From an uncultured Psychroserpens sp. (GTDB taxonomy: Bacteria; Bacteroidota; Bacteroidia; Flavobacteriales; Flavobacteriaceae), in assembly GCF_947503375.1 (NCBI RefSeq), contig NZ_CANNDQ010000001.1, forward strand, positions 186,001 through 250,000: a stretch of DNA of 64,000 bases, in the 5' to 3' direction. Both the position numbers and the translations under genes were made by a program. Shown here piece after piece: positions 51,082 to 62,100 of this stretch (the stretch's first letter is position 1; each line of letters starts with the position of its first letter). Under the pieces are notes generated by a model. It made no database searches and was not told where the DNA came from. It was given only the letters and a program-made list of their open reading frames with translations.

Positions 51082-52626
51082 TTAAGAGACTTCTTTGAAG
51101 GATTCTTTTTCTTTATTGTAGATATAAATAGCCTTGGCTTGCGTAAAATTGCCATCAATTTTTTTAACTCTGTCTATCTTTTCTCTAAGTGATTTTCTTC
51201 TTGATTTTACAGCATCCACAGAAATAAATAATTTCTCAGACATTTTTTGTTGATCAAAACCTTGAATCCATAGCTCCCAAAATTCAATATTTTGAAGCGT
51301 TAACTCATATTTATTAATAAGATATTTTTTAAGTCCGTTTGCAAAATCTCTCTTTAGTTTATCTCTCTGAATCTTTTTGTAGAACAAAAAACCAATAGTT
51401 GAAGCAATTATTAATGTAAATCCTAGAATTATTTTGTTTCTTAATTTTAAATTATACTTTGCTTTAGCTAGTGTTTTTTCTTTTCTATCCAAATCAAAAC
51501 GAATACGAGCAAATTGATCTCTGTTATTTCTATCTACTATATCTAAACTGTCGCTGATCGATTTATACTTCGCAAAATATGCTTTGGATTTATCTCCATT
51601 ATATAGATTACCAAGAAAATTGAGAGAAACAAGATAATCTCTGTAGTTTTTTATTCTTCTTGAGAGCCTCTCTGCACGAAGTAAGTAATCAATTGCTTTG
51701 GACGTATCTGATTGAGAAACATAATATTCAGCCAAATGAATGCTATTGATTACAATACCATCCTCATCACTTTTTTCTTCTCTAATCTTTAATGCTTGCT
51801 TCATAAAATCTAGCCCTAGAGCTACGTCTCCTATCTTAAAAAGATTATGCCCATGATTGTCCATTACTGTAGCTTTAAATTTCGGAGATTTCGATAACAA
51901 GCTATCTTCATTTAAAATTCTAATAAAATATTCCGAAGCGTCTTGATATTGCGCATAATCCTTATATACTTTTCCAATATTATTTAAGGATTGTAAATAA
52001 AGAAATGGTTTCTTGGTAATACTCTTTCTCATTAATAATGCATCTTTATGATATCTAAGAGCATTATCTTTATCTTTTAGATTATTATATACAATCCCTA
52101 AGTTATTATATATTGATGATATAACTTTTTTATTTTCATAATTAGTTAAATATGTTAGGGCTCTAAATGAGGTAGACTCACTCCCAACATAATCGCGAAT
52201 ATTCTTTTGTAAAATAGCTGTATTAACAAGGACTCTCCCTAAACTAATAGAATCTTTTAAAGCATCATAAAGGAATGAGCTTTTAGTATAATAATAGTAA
52301 GCACTATCCATCTCTAATTGTTTTTGAAAATAAGCACCACTATATTCTAGAGTTTTAGCTTGTGCTAAAGTATCACCTAATCTTTCGCATAAAGTCATAT
52401 GATCAAATCGACACTTGTGAAACAATGACCATTCCTCATTAATATATGCTTGTCTTAAGCACTCTTTTAAAAGTTGATTTTTTATTGAATCATTAGCTAG
52501 TTCAAAAGTTTGATGATAGTTTTTGATTGAAAATTTGTCATTATTTTGCGCACATAATGACACATTTACAATGGCAAATAACAATATGAAGTACTTTAAA
52601 AAATTGTTTGAGTTAAGATAGGTCAT
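51082..52626 (-). CDS. TPR protein with membrane helix and C-terminal DNA-binding region
   Basis: 514 residues. Signal peptide (LFAIVNVSLCAQ), about seven TPR units (for example YYYYTKSSFLYDAL; IYNNLGIVYNNLKDKDNALRYHKDAL; YLQSLNNIGKVYKDYAQYQDASEYF), a coiled segment, one transmembrane helix (about 395-415, IILGFTLIIASTIGFLF), and a cytoplasmic C-terminus that looks like a LuxR-type helix-turn-helix (LTLQNIEFWELWIQGFDQQKMSEKLFISVDAVKSRRKSLREK). Such proteins sense something outside through the TPR part and bind DNA directly from the membrane. It lies just upstream (in transcription) of the Rhs gene and may regulate it; its target is unknown. Confidence 0.8.
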   Translation of the reverse strand: MTYLNSNNFLKYFILLFAIVNVSLCAQNNDKFSIKNYHQTFELANDSIKNQLLKECLRQAYINEEWSLFHKCRFDHMTLCERLGDTLAQAKTLEYSGAYFQKQLEMDSAYYYYTKSSFLYDALKDSISLGRVLVNTAILQKNIRDYVGSESTSFRALTYLTNYENKKVISSIYNNLGIVYNNLKDKDNALRYHKDALLMRKSITKKPFLYLQSLNNIGKVYKDYAQYQDASEYFIRILNEDSLLSKSPKFKATVMDNHGHNLFKIGDVALGLDFMKQALKIREEKSDEDGIVINSIHLAEYYVSQSDTSKAIDYLLRAERLSRRIKNYRDYLVSLNFLGNLYNGDKSKAYFAKYKSISDSLDIVDRNNRDQFARIRFDLDRKEKTLAKAKYNLKLRNKIILGFTLIIASTIGFLFYKKIQRDKLKRDFANGLKKYLINKYELTLQNIEFWELWIQGFDQQKMSEKLFISVDAVKSRRKSLREKIDRVKKIDGNFTQAKAIYIYNKEKESFKEVS

Positions 52627-52673
52627 TATAACAGTTGATAGATCTCAAAGATATGGAATAGAATCTCTTAAAA

Positions 52674-52706
52674 TAAAACCTCTTTGAAAATTTCAAAGAG
52701 GTTTAT
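52674..52706 (-). terminator. Intrinsic terminator after the tiny lipoprotein gene
   Basis: A near-perfect inverted repeat (AAACCTCTTTGAAA / TTTCAAAGAGGTTT) with almost no loop, followed on the minus strand by TTATTTTA. It ends the transcript of the gene at 52714. Confidence 0.75.
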
Positions 52707-52713
52707 CTTTAAG

Positions 52714-52863
52714 CTAGTCACCTTCAAAAGGCTCTATGGTGTCATCAACTTCATCCCCAGTGCTGTATGCTGGAATTAAATCTTCATTATCTACAGAACA
52801 AGAGGTTAAAGCTACTCCCATGACTAGCAATGCAAATAAAAGACTTAGAGTGTGTGTTCTCAT
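52714..52863 (-). CDS. Tiny lipoprotein, 49 aa
   Basis: 49 residues from ATG 52863 (the frame extends further upstream without a start that makes sense). It is a lipoprotein signal (SLLFALLVMGVALTSC) followed by only about 28 residues, mostly acidic (SVDNEDLIPAYSTGDEVDD). No family is recognised. It lies between a membrane TPR regulator and the divergent sensor kinase, and has its own terminator. Possibly a ligand, a small envelope partner of those sensors, or of no related role; position is the only hint. Confidence 0.55.
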   Translation of the reverse strand: MRTHTLSLLFALLVMGVALTSCSVDNEDLIPAYSTGDEVDDTIEPFEGD

Positions 52864-53091
52864 AGTAGTACTTTTACTTCCTAATTCAGTGCCTAGGATT
52901 CTGGCTATTAGGAATTGCACAATATGTCTTGCAAGACGCTCATTCAGAAAACCGTTCTTTTCAGTGGTTATTCTTCCACCAATTTATAATGCTCTTTCCT
53001 TAGGACAGTACCCAATATGAAAATGGTTCATTTTTACATGTTAACTATATGAATTTACATGAGAATATATTTCTCAGTCTACAAATCAAAA

Positions 53092-53109
53092 CACCCCAAG
53101 GGGTGAAAT
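53092..53109 (+). promoter_or_regulatory. Shared operator-like motif upstream of the sensor kinase gene
   Basis: CACCCCAAGGGGTGAAAT, with the 14-base near-perfect palindrome CACCCC-AA-GGGGTG, 69 bases before the kinase ATG. It differs from the motif at 51031 at two central positions only. It overlaps the first base of the likely TTG -33 box at 53109, a position suited to a repressor or to an activator bound at the promoter. Confidence 0.6.
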
Positions 53110-53139
53110 TGTATTCTATTTATTAATCAAATAGTTTGT
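53109..53139 (+). promoter_or_regulatory. Candidate promoter of the sensor kinase gene
   Basis: TTG (53109-53111) and TAGTTTGT (53132-53139) are 20 bases apart, a fair match to the Bacteroidota pattern; the TAGTTTG box resembles that before the Rhs-Tlde1 gene. The ATG lies 40 bases further on. Confidence 0.4.
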
Positions 53140-53178
53140 TTGACTGACATTAAATATCTTATAAGAAATTTATCCAAG

Positions 53179-55083
53179 ATGTTTAAAATCTACGTTTTAA
53201 TAATTTTACTTACTTCATTCAGTATACTGGCACAATCGACACAACACGATAGTATTATAGCCTTTAACCAAGCAAAACAAGAAGGTGTTAACTTAATTAA
53301 TAAGGGGAAATATTTTAGTGCTATAAATAACCTTCAAAGAGCATTAAAAATAATTCCACATGAACATTTAGACAGAAAAATTGAAGTGACATATTTGATT
53401 GGCAATGCTTATCAAAATGCTAGAGTTTTGGATTCTGCAAATCACTACTATCAAAAAGCAGATAAACTTTGTATTAACTCAAGCTCTAGTTTATCTAAGT
53501 CTTTAAAATATCATAATAAAGCATCTCTATATTTCACAAATTCAAAAATTGATAGTGCGATGGTAAATGCAATTAAATCTCTAGACTATGCTCTATTATC
53601 AAAAAACACAAAGCAAATCGTCTTAACGAAGAGTGATATAGGTTTGATTTTTTTATCACAAAAAGATTACAAAAATGCACATAATTATTTTATTGAATCA
53701 TTGGAGCTTGCCGAACAAAAAGGTGATACCCTCCAAGCAGCATTTATTACAACCTATCTAGGGCAATTAAACATAGAAAAAGGTAATCATGAAAAAGCTG
53801 AAGATATACTCAAAAGAGCAATTTTGGTTTTTGAAAAAAAGTCTAATAATAAAGGAATAATTATGGCAAAAGGTCATTTATCGAAAGCTTATTTTTTTCT
53901 GGGAAAAACTGAGGAAGCCATTAAAATAGGATATGAGTTAATTCCTATAATGAATCAATTAGAGATCAATAATGATTTAAAGAAACTAATATCAAATACT
54001 AACGCTATTACGGAAGTAGAAAAGAATCAAACTTTATCAGATTCAATAAAGATTGAAACTGCTTCAAAACTAGTGAAAGAAAACTTTGATGTAATTAAAA
54101 ACCCAATAATTAATGTTACCCAAAACAAAGCTCTAGCTAAATATACCGAGGAGCATAAAAATGCCATAGATGTCAAAAATGCAAGTCAACTTAGCAATGA
54201 GAATCTTAAAAGTCGATTTCAGAAAACTTTATTACAACAAGACAGTATCTATCAAGCCTCTTTAAATAGTAAATATCTCGAAATTGAAACTAAATTCAAA
54301 ACAGAAAAAAAAGAAAAAGAGAACCTCTTATTAAAGCAGTTAAATACTGAACAGGAATTGACTTTAGTAAAAGAAAGTAAACGAAGATGGCTTCTAATTA
54401 TAGGTCTCATATCATCTCTTCTAACATTATTTATTTTCTGGCTTTTTTATAGAAAAAATACAAGGCAGCGGATTATCATCGAGAATCTTCAAAAAGAGAT
54501 GCATCATAGAGTTAAGAATAATCTTGCAATTATAAATTCTTTTATTGACGTTACGAAAGGACAGGAAATAGATATAAATACTCAAAGAAAATTAGATGAA
54601 CTACAGAATAGAATAGATAGTATTAATCAGGTTCATAGTCAACTGCATGTTGGCAATGATGTCAGTAAACTAAATTTGAAAAAATACACTCGAAATTTAG
54701 CTAAAAACATAACAGCCACATTTGATAAAAAAACAATAGATATAATTATAAATATTGATGAAACTATATTTATTCATCCCGATAAATCATTTCCTTTAGG
54801 GTTGATCATAAATGAATTTTTAACAAACTCTTTCAAACATGCTTTTAATGACAATAGACCTGAAAAGTTAAGCATAATAGAGGTTACTTTTATCTGTCAA
54901 AAAGACTTTTATTGTTTAAAATTATCTGATAATGGATGTGGTTTGCCTTTAGATTTCAAAATCTCTACCTCAGAATCATTTGGAATTGAGGTAATGGAGC
55001 TTCTATCTCGACAACTTAAAGGAACATTTTCACTTAATGGAAACGATGGAGTAACCATAAATATTAAATTTCCAAAAAGCTAA
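53179..55083 (+). CDS. TPR sensor histidine kinase (HisKA_2 type)
   Basis: 634 residues from ATG 53179, where a signal peptide starts (IILLTSFSILAQ); the frame runs upstream to a TTG that is unlikely. TPR units (about 30-260) lie outside the cell membrane, then a coiled coil (about 330-400) and one transmembrane helix (about 404-424). The kinase core begins EMHHRVKNNLAIINSF with His443 as likely phospho-acceptor (HisKA_2 family), and the HATPase has NEFLTNSFKHAF and SDNGCGLP. The next gene, four bases on, is its response regulator. Likely senses an extracellular or envelope signal. Confidence 0.88.
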   Translation: MFKIYVLIILLTSFSILAQSTQHDSIIAFNQAKQEGVNLINKGKYFSAINNLQRALKIIPHEHLDRKIEVTYLIGNAYQNARVLDSANHYYQKADKLCINSSSSLSKSLKYHNKASLYFTNSKIDSAMVNAIKSLDYALLSKNTKQIVLTKSDIGLIFLSQKDYKNAHNYFIESLELAEQKGDTLQAAFITTYLGQLNIEKGNHEKAEDILKRAILVFEKKSNNKGIIMAKGHLSKAYFFLGKTEEAIKIGYELIPIMNQLEINNDLKKLISNTNAITEVEKNQTLSDSIKIETASKLVKENFDVIKNPIINVTQNKALAKYTEEHKNAIDVKNASQLSNENLKSRFQKTLLQQDSIYQASLNSKYLEIETKFKTEKKEKENLLLKQLNTEQELTLVKESKRRWLLIIGLISSLLTLFIFWLFYRKNTRQRIIIENLQKEMHHRVKNNLAIINSFIDVTKGQEIDINTQRKLDELQNRIDSINQVHSQLHVGNDVSKLNLKKYTRNLAKNITATFDKKTIDIIINIDETIFIHPDKSFPLGLIINEFLTNSFKHAFNDNRPEKLSIIEVTFICQKDFYCLKLSDNGCGLPLDFKISTSESFGIEVMELLSRQLKGTFSLNGNDGVTINIKFPKS

Positions 55084-55087
55084 TTAC

Positions 55088-55885
55088 ATGAAAGCACACA
55101 TTCTAATAGTTGAAGATGAAGCCTTACTTTATAAGAACCTTTGTAATGTATTGGAAAAAGAAAATTATTCAGTTGACAAATTTACACCAAGTGTAGAAGA
55201 AGCATTATCAAGAATTAATATGAAACGTCCTGACTTAATACTCTTAGATATTCAGCTTGAAGGTCAATTATCAGGTTTAGATTTGGGGGAGATTTTGAAC
55301 ACAAATTATCACATCCCTTTTATATACATTACAGGGCTGGATGATGATCAAACATTTTATGAAGGTCTTAATACAGAACATGAACTTTTTATAGTTAAAA
55401 CAAAACCAAGACTTAACCCAAAAGATATCATAAGAGCTGTTCAAACTATATTGAAGAAAAAAGAAACGAAAATAGCACAATTGAAAAATGGAGTCATGGG
55501 TCTTGTAATGTATCTTGATGAAATGAAAGAAACTGGAAGTGAAAAAATAACTAAAGTTCCTATTAAATTTTCTGATATAGGATACTTTACTGTTAAGCCT
55601 TTTATTAATGATAATGGTGAAGTAGAGGAGTTAAAATCCAATTACGTATGGTTTTTAACACAAAAAAAAGAACACTTTTTTATACGCTCTTCGTTATCAG
55701 AAATTTTATCTGTAGTGCCACATTATTTTGTCCGTATTAATGAAAGTTACATTGTAAATATCACCCCTAATATTTTGACTGGAAATATAAATAACTCGCG
55801 AATATCTATATTAAACCAAACTCTTACTATAAGTAATCGATACAAAAAAGAAGTTAAGCGTCGTTTTGAAGCTTTCTATAAATAA
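55088..55885 (+). CDS. LytTR-type response regulator
   Basis: 265 residues. Receiver domain (1-120) with the acidic pocket (VEDE, 8-11), phospho-acceptor Asp54 (LILLDIQLEG), and the Thr/Lys pair in ITGLDD and VKTKP. A linker with KVPIKFSDIGYFTVKP precedes the C-terminal LytTR DNA-binding domain (about 165-265: FFIRSSLSEILS, FVRINESYIVNITPN). LytTR proteins bind direct repeats upstream of surface, toxin or communication genes. It is paired with the sensor kinase and sits 241 bases before a giant Rhs gene on the same strand, which it may control. Confident of domains, not of targets. Confidence 0.9.
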   Translation: MKAHILIVEDEALLYKNLCNVLEKENYSVDKFTPSVEEALSRINMKRPDLILLDIQLEGQLSGLDLGEILNTNYHIPFIYITGLDDDQTFYEGLNTEHELFIVKTKPRLNPKDIIRAVQTILKKKETKIAQLKNGVMGLVMYLDEMKETGSEKITKVPIKFSDIGYFTVKPFINDNGEVEELKSNYVWFLTQKKEHFFIRSSLSEILSVVPHYFVRINESYIVNITPNILTGNINNSRISILNQTLTISNRYKKEVKRRFEAFYK

Positions 55886-56126
55886 CTTTAATCCTTATAG
55901 AGAATCAATATTGGATAACATATCTTTAGAATAGCTAAGCTTCCTAAAAAACAATAAGAAAGCATTAACCTTACCATTAATAAGGTTCATACTTCATTAT
56001 TTAAAGGGTCAAACTCAATTATGGTAAGGCAAAAATTGATAGATTTCGAATTCAAAATCATAAGTTGTCTCAGTACATTTTTGTGCAATCGAACTTATAT
56101 CAAAACTCTAATTTAAACTCTATCCC
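55886..56126 (+). other. Leader region of the giant Rhs gene
   Basis: 241 bases without a gene. AACCTTA (55967-55973) pairs with TAAGGTT (55981-55987) as a weak 7-bp hairpin, perhaps the terminator of the regulator operon. No copy of the shared 18-base motif was found here. No clear promoter was identified. Confidence 0.45.
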
Positions 56127-59100
56127 ATGGCTAGATTCCTATATTCGCTCGTTATCCTTATTCTATTATTTTTAAGTTTTAATCTATCAAATGCTCAAGC
56201 TGAACTTCCAGATGTAAGCACCTTAGTAAGTGTTCCAAATTCACCAGAAGCAGAAGCTTTTGTTTCTTATGGAAACACCCCTATATCATATTATGTAGGA
56301 AGACCTAATATTTCTATCCCTATTCATAGTATTGAGGGTAGAGAAATGTCTGTTCCTGTATCATTGACTTATGATGCATCTGGAATTAAGGTACAAAGCA
56401 TCTCAACAAATGTAGGAGCTGGATGGAACTTGAATGCTGGAGGCATGGTTGTAAGACGTGTAAATGGATTTCCTGATGATATTGTATCTGGTGATGCTTT
56501 TTTCAAAATTAATAGCTCTAGCGTGTTAAACTTCAATTCTTATTTGAACTCTTTAAGACATCCTGTTCACAACTATACATTAAGTTTTGAAACCTTTGAA
56601 CATACATTGGCCAAAATACAAAACTTCAGAGCCATTAAAATGGACCACGAACTAGGCGAAGTAGATTTATTGCCTGACACCTTTGATTTTAATGCACCAG
56701 GACTTACAGGTTCTGTTATGATAGATCCAGCGACGGGAATTGCTATAAGTATAGATGATCCTGATCTAAAAATCACATACACTGCTGCTTCTAATGGTAG
56801 TATCAATTCTTGGAATATAACGAGTGGTAACGGTACAATATATTACTTTAATAAATCCGAAATTACTTTTACATCTCACACGGGTGGAAGCGGAGAAGAA
56901 GGCACGAGAGAATATAACTCAGCATGGTATTTGACCAAAATAGAGTCCCCTACAAAGAATGATGTTTTTGATTTTACTTATTCATCTGGTATGTTTTGGA
57001 ATCAAGATCAATTGCATTACAATCGTCAGGTTGGACAAATTAGATTAACTGCATGTTTTGAAACTGGATATGATCCAACAAATCCAAATTGGATGTATAC
57101 CACTACTAGTAACTTAACTGACTTTAAAATAAAACAATCTGAACTATTGAATATTAGACTTAATGGAAGAGAAATTATAAAGTTTCACCATTTAACTAAT
57201 CGCTTAGATTTATCTGGCCGCAAAGAATTAGATAAAATAGATATTAAAGAAGGTGTGAAAATTTTAAAAACATTTACGCTTAACCAATCTTATTTTACAG
57301 CCAATAGTACGCCTACAGATGAAAAAGATTATCGATTAAAATTAGATGGTATTACAATACATGGTTACGATACTCAAGGTAATGCTGTGTTAACGCCAGC
57401 TGAGCAAGTACTGGATTATACATTCAATTATATTGGAGATAATACATTCCCTAGTCGTAATTCATTAGGGATTGATTATTTAGGCTATTATAATGGTGTA
57501 ACGAATAATACGTCACTTATACCAAAATACACTAATCAGTATGGTCAAATCTTCTTTGGAGCAAATCGTGAACCTAACTTCAATTTTACAACTAGAGGTA
57601 TGTTAGAAGAAATCTTCTATCCTACGGGAGGTTCGACAAAATTTACTTTTGACTATTTAGAAAATATAACTACAACACTCGTACCACAAGAATTAGCAGA
57701 ACACCTGGTAACAATCGATGGAGGAGTTGACACGTCTGCTGATGAATCAGATTTTTCTTGTGATGACACGGGGCTTATACCAAATACTTTAACACAAGCA
57801 TTTACCGTAGGCTCTGGAGAAGTTTTTGGAAATGAAAATGAGTATTATTTCGACGTTACCACTCAAGGTAATAATTCACAAAATGGACGTATGTTTTTTA
57901 TAGCTATCTATAAAGACACTGGTGTTTCAAATACAGTACCTCCAAATGTGACTATGTTACAAAATGGTGACATACAAATCATTAAACATGGTATTACAGT
58001 GGTAGTTGGACCAAATGAGTGCCAAGAGGTAATTTACAATAGTGGAAATTCTACAACAACTGTTTGTTATGATCATTATAGTAATTACTTTACTCCAACT
58101 AACAAAGACAAATCATATTGTGAGATATTAACAATGATAGAAAATAATAGTCCTGATTTGGTCTATAGCTCTTATTCCACTCCCAATGATGGTGATATTA
58201 TTACTACTGAAGGTGGCTTGAATTATTTTTTTCCAGGAGACTATAAGGTCTTTATCGCTAATAGTTTAATAGGTAAAAGTATTAAGTTAACCAGACGATA
58301 TGTTACGAATTCATTAGAGAGTAGTTATACAACCATTCCACTAATCTCAAAGATATCAGATAAAACCAATCAAGGCGAAACCTATATCAAAACATTGGAA
58401 TATTTAGATTATACTGTTCAACAAAAAGTTCAATTTGAAACCATTAAGGAAGTAGAGGATAATCTGGGACTTGTTTCTAATGGTGGTCAGTCTTGCCCCG
58501 AATATAAAGTACTAGAAAGGTACTCAACCAATCTCTACAGTCAAACACCTTATGAAATTACCTATCCAAAAGTAAAAGAAACCATCGAAGATGATCTGGG
58601 AAATAAATTAGGATCTACAGTTTACGAATATTATAACCAAAATTTTTATACGGTTAATCAGGTAAGTCCATACCCTATTGCTGGGGTTTATGTGCCAAAA
58701 ATCAACGAGCCATATGTAAAAACAAATCCTTTAAATGGTCAACTGAAACAAGTTTCACATTATAACAAATCTGGTCAAATCGTAAGAAAAGAGCTTTCCA
58801 ATTATGAATTTGAAGCATCACTAGTGACCACAGGAACTAATTTTTTTAGTAATAAAATACTTTATGATTATTGTCCAGTAGCGGTTGATGGGGAAATAGA
58901 TCCTAACTTAAAAAAACTTTTATACTTATATACCACAGACTTAGATATACCCGCATATAAACAATGTTTAAATGAAAATGGGTTTAATCCCATCAATGGA
59001 TTTATAACGACAGACCCATATTCAGATACAAATATTCAATTCCACTCCTTTAGAACTAGGTTAATAGAAAATATTTCTAAGGACTATGTTTATGATAGTA

Positions 59101-62100
59101 CTAACGCCATAGATTCTTTAACTCAAAAAGCAGAATACGCTTATGGATTAAATCATAACATGCCTACACAAGTTAAAAACACACTTAGTAACGGAAATAC
59201 CGTTTTCACAAACACAAAATATCCTGAAGATTTTGCTTCAGTAACTCCTGCAGAGCAGAAACTTATTGATCAACATCGCATTGCAACACCTATTAATACA
59301 GAAATACTGGTTAAAGATAGTAATGATCTACTTTTGGCTAAAACAACTCAGCGCAACGTATATAATGATTGGGGGAATGATTATGTGGCATCACAAGACA
59401 TACAAACAGCTAAAGGAAATGATACTTTAGAAGATCGTGTTACCATTCATAGTTATGACATCTATGGCAATCCACTTGAAGTCAGCAAAGCAGACGGCAC
59501 ACACATCATCTATGTTTGGGGTTATAGTAAAGTACTACCGATTGCAAAGATTGAAAATGCAACATACGTCGGCTTGGCTTCAAACATCCAAACCGATATT
59601 GATGCAGCAAAAACGGCTTCTAATTTAGATACTGATGCTGCTTCTGAAAACACGTTACGTACTGCTTTAAATACCTTAAGAGGTCATTTTCCAGATGCTA
59701 TGGTAAGCACTTATACCTATGATCCGTTAGTTGGTGTGACCAGTATGACCGATCCTAGAGGTTATACCATGTTTTATGAGTACGATCACTTAAATCGATT
59801 AAAACAAGTAAAAGACGATCAGGGTTATCTGTTAAGCACAAACGCTTATGTATATGGTAGTTTAAACTATGTTGACGCTACTGCATTTCAAGTGAAAACC
59901 ACCGATGGTCTAACCAATGCCAGCACTCAAGCTAATCTTACAGATGATGAAAAAATAGAAAGTAGAACTTATTATGATGGTCTTGGCAGACCAATGCAAA
60001 GTATTGCCAAACAGGCTGGAGGTAATAAGCAAGATATTATTACACCAATCGTGTATGATGCTTTTGCAAGACAAACAAAGGAGTATTTACCATTTGCAAG
60101 AAGTACATCTTCTCTCACTTACGAATCGCCTAGTACTTTAATGCCAGCCATTGATAGTTATTATGCAACAAGATACCCAGATGATATTGATGGTGCATCT
60201 CCAAACCCGTTTAGTGAAACCCGTATCGAAGATTCCCCTCTTAATCGAATACTAGAACAAGGTGCTCCTGGTGAAGATTGGGCTGTTGATGCAGCAAGTG
60301 ATTTGGATCACACCATAAAATTTGAATACCATACTAATAGTTCTTCTGAAGTTGAGCATTACAGTGTCTTTTTTCCAACACTAGATACTGAAGCGCCTCA
60401 ATTATTTTACAATGGCCATTATGCTGCTAATGAGCTTTTTAAAACCATTACTAAGGATGAAAACTGGCAACCAGGACAAACTCAAGCCAAAGCACATACG
60501 GTTGAGGAGTTTAAAAACAAACAGGGTCAAGTGGTATTAAAACGCACCTATGGCTCCAAAGGAAATAAACATGACACCAATTATGTGTATGACGATTATG
60601 GGAATCTGTCTTATGTGCTCTCTCCAAAAGGCAGTGATAATATATTAGCAAGTGTGAGTTATACTTCTGCAACCTACAACCCTAAGCCTTCAGATCTTAT
60701 TCCTTTGGATAAATTGGGTGTTCCTGTCACTACTGGCACAGGCGCCATTGATATTATTATTAATGCACCTGAAAATACCATTACGGTTGATTTTGATGTG
60801 ACTTTTAACGCAAGTACTTTTTTAAATAATGGAGCGGTGTTTCTTATAGATACTGGGATTCCAAATATGTTTATTGGAACCATTACTGCAAATGGAAGTA
60901 ATTATGCTGTTTCAGTACAAGATGGCTACTTATTTATAATGGGAACTGGTATGGTTTCTTCAATAGATCAAACCTTAGTAACTAGCTTACCAAATCATTT
61001 TATAAAATCAAACGTTGTAAATGATTTGTGCTATCAATACCATTACGATAATCGTAATCGTCTTATTGAAAAGAAAATCCCACAAAAAGGATGGGAATAT
61101 ATTGTATATGACAAGCTAGATCGACCTGTATTAACCCAAGATGCTAACCTTAAACAAAACGATGATTGGTTATTTACAAAATATGATGCAGTAAATAGAC
61201 CAGTATATATGGGAATACATCATAAAGTTCCTTCTGGAACTTCTGGAGCTCCAGACAATGATGAAAGAAAGCAATTACAGTATACTTTAAATACTGCAAC
61301 AGTTTTAAATGAGTCATCCAGTTCATCATATACCGTTATTGATGATTCTCCTGTGTATTATACCAACAGTGCATTTCCAAATACTGATATTACCGAATTG
61401 CATACGATCAATTATTATGATGATTATAATTCAGATCTTACTTCGGCATTTGCTGACCCAAATACCGTTTTTGGAGTCAGCACTACAAGTGATACTAGGT
61501 CTTTACCTACTGGTAGTAAGGTGAAAGTCTTAGACACCTCAGATTGGATTACTACAGTGACCTATTACGATGAAAAAGGCCAGTCTATATTTATTGGTAG
61601 TGAAAATGAGTATTTAGACACTACAGATCAAATGAAAAATGAACTGGACTTTACAGGTAAAGTGCTTAAAACCGAAAGTACGCATACCAAAGGCACTAAT
61701 GCCGATATTGTAGTAACAGACCGTTTTACCTATGATCATGCAAGTCGACTTAAAACCCAAAAACAACAAATTGGGTCTCAGGCTGAAGAACTGATTTCAA
61801 ATCATTTATATGATGATTTTGGACAGTTAGTTATTAAAAGTGTTGGAAATACTGAGACTTCGCCACTACAAAGTGTAGATTACAATTATAACATTAGAGG
61901 TTGGCTTAAAGACATCAATGATATTAATAACATTGGTAACGACCTATTTACCTTTAAAATCAATTATAACGATACCGATTTAGGACAAACGAACGACAAA
62001 CTCTACAACGGGAATATTAGTGAGACCATCTGGAAAACAGCTAATGACATCTCTAATACAACCACTAGAGGCTATGCCTATCAATACGATGCACTTAATA

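Noticed and set aside
52736-53020. A plus-strand frame of 94 codons across the tiny lipoprotein
   Set aside because: No signal or family; the minus-strand frame has a proper lipobox and terminator.
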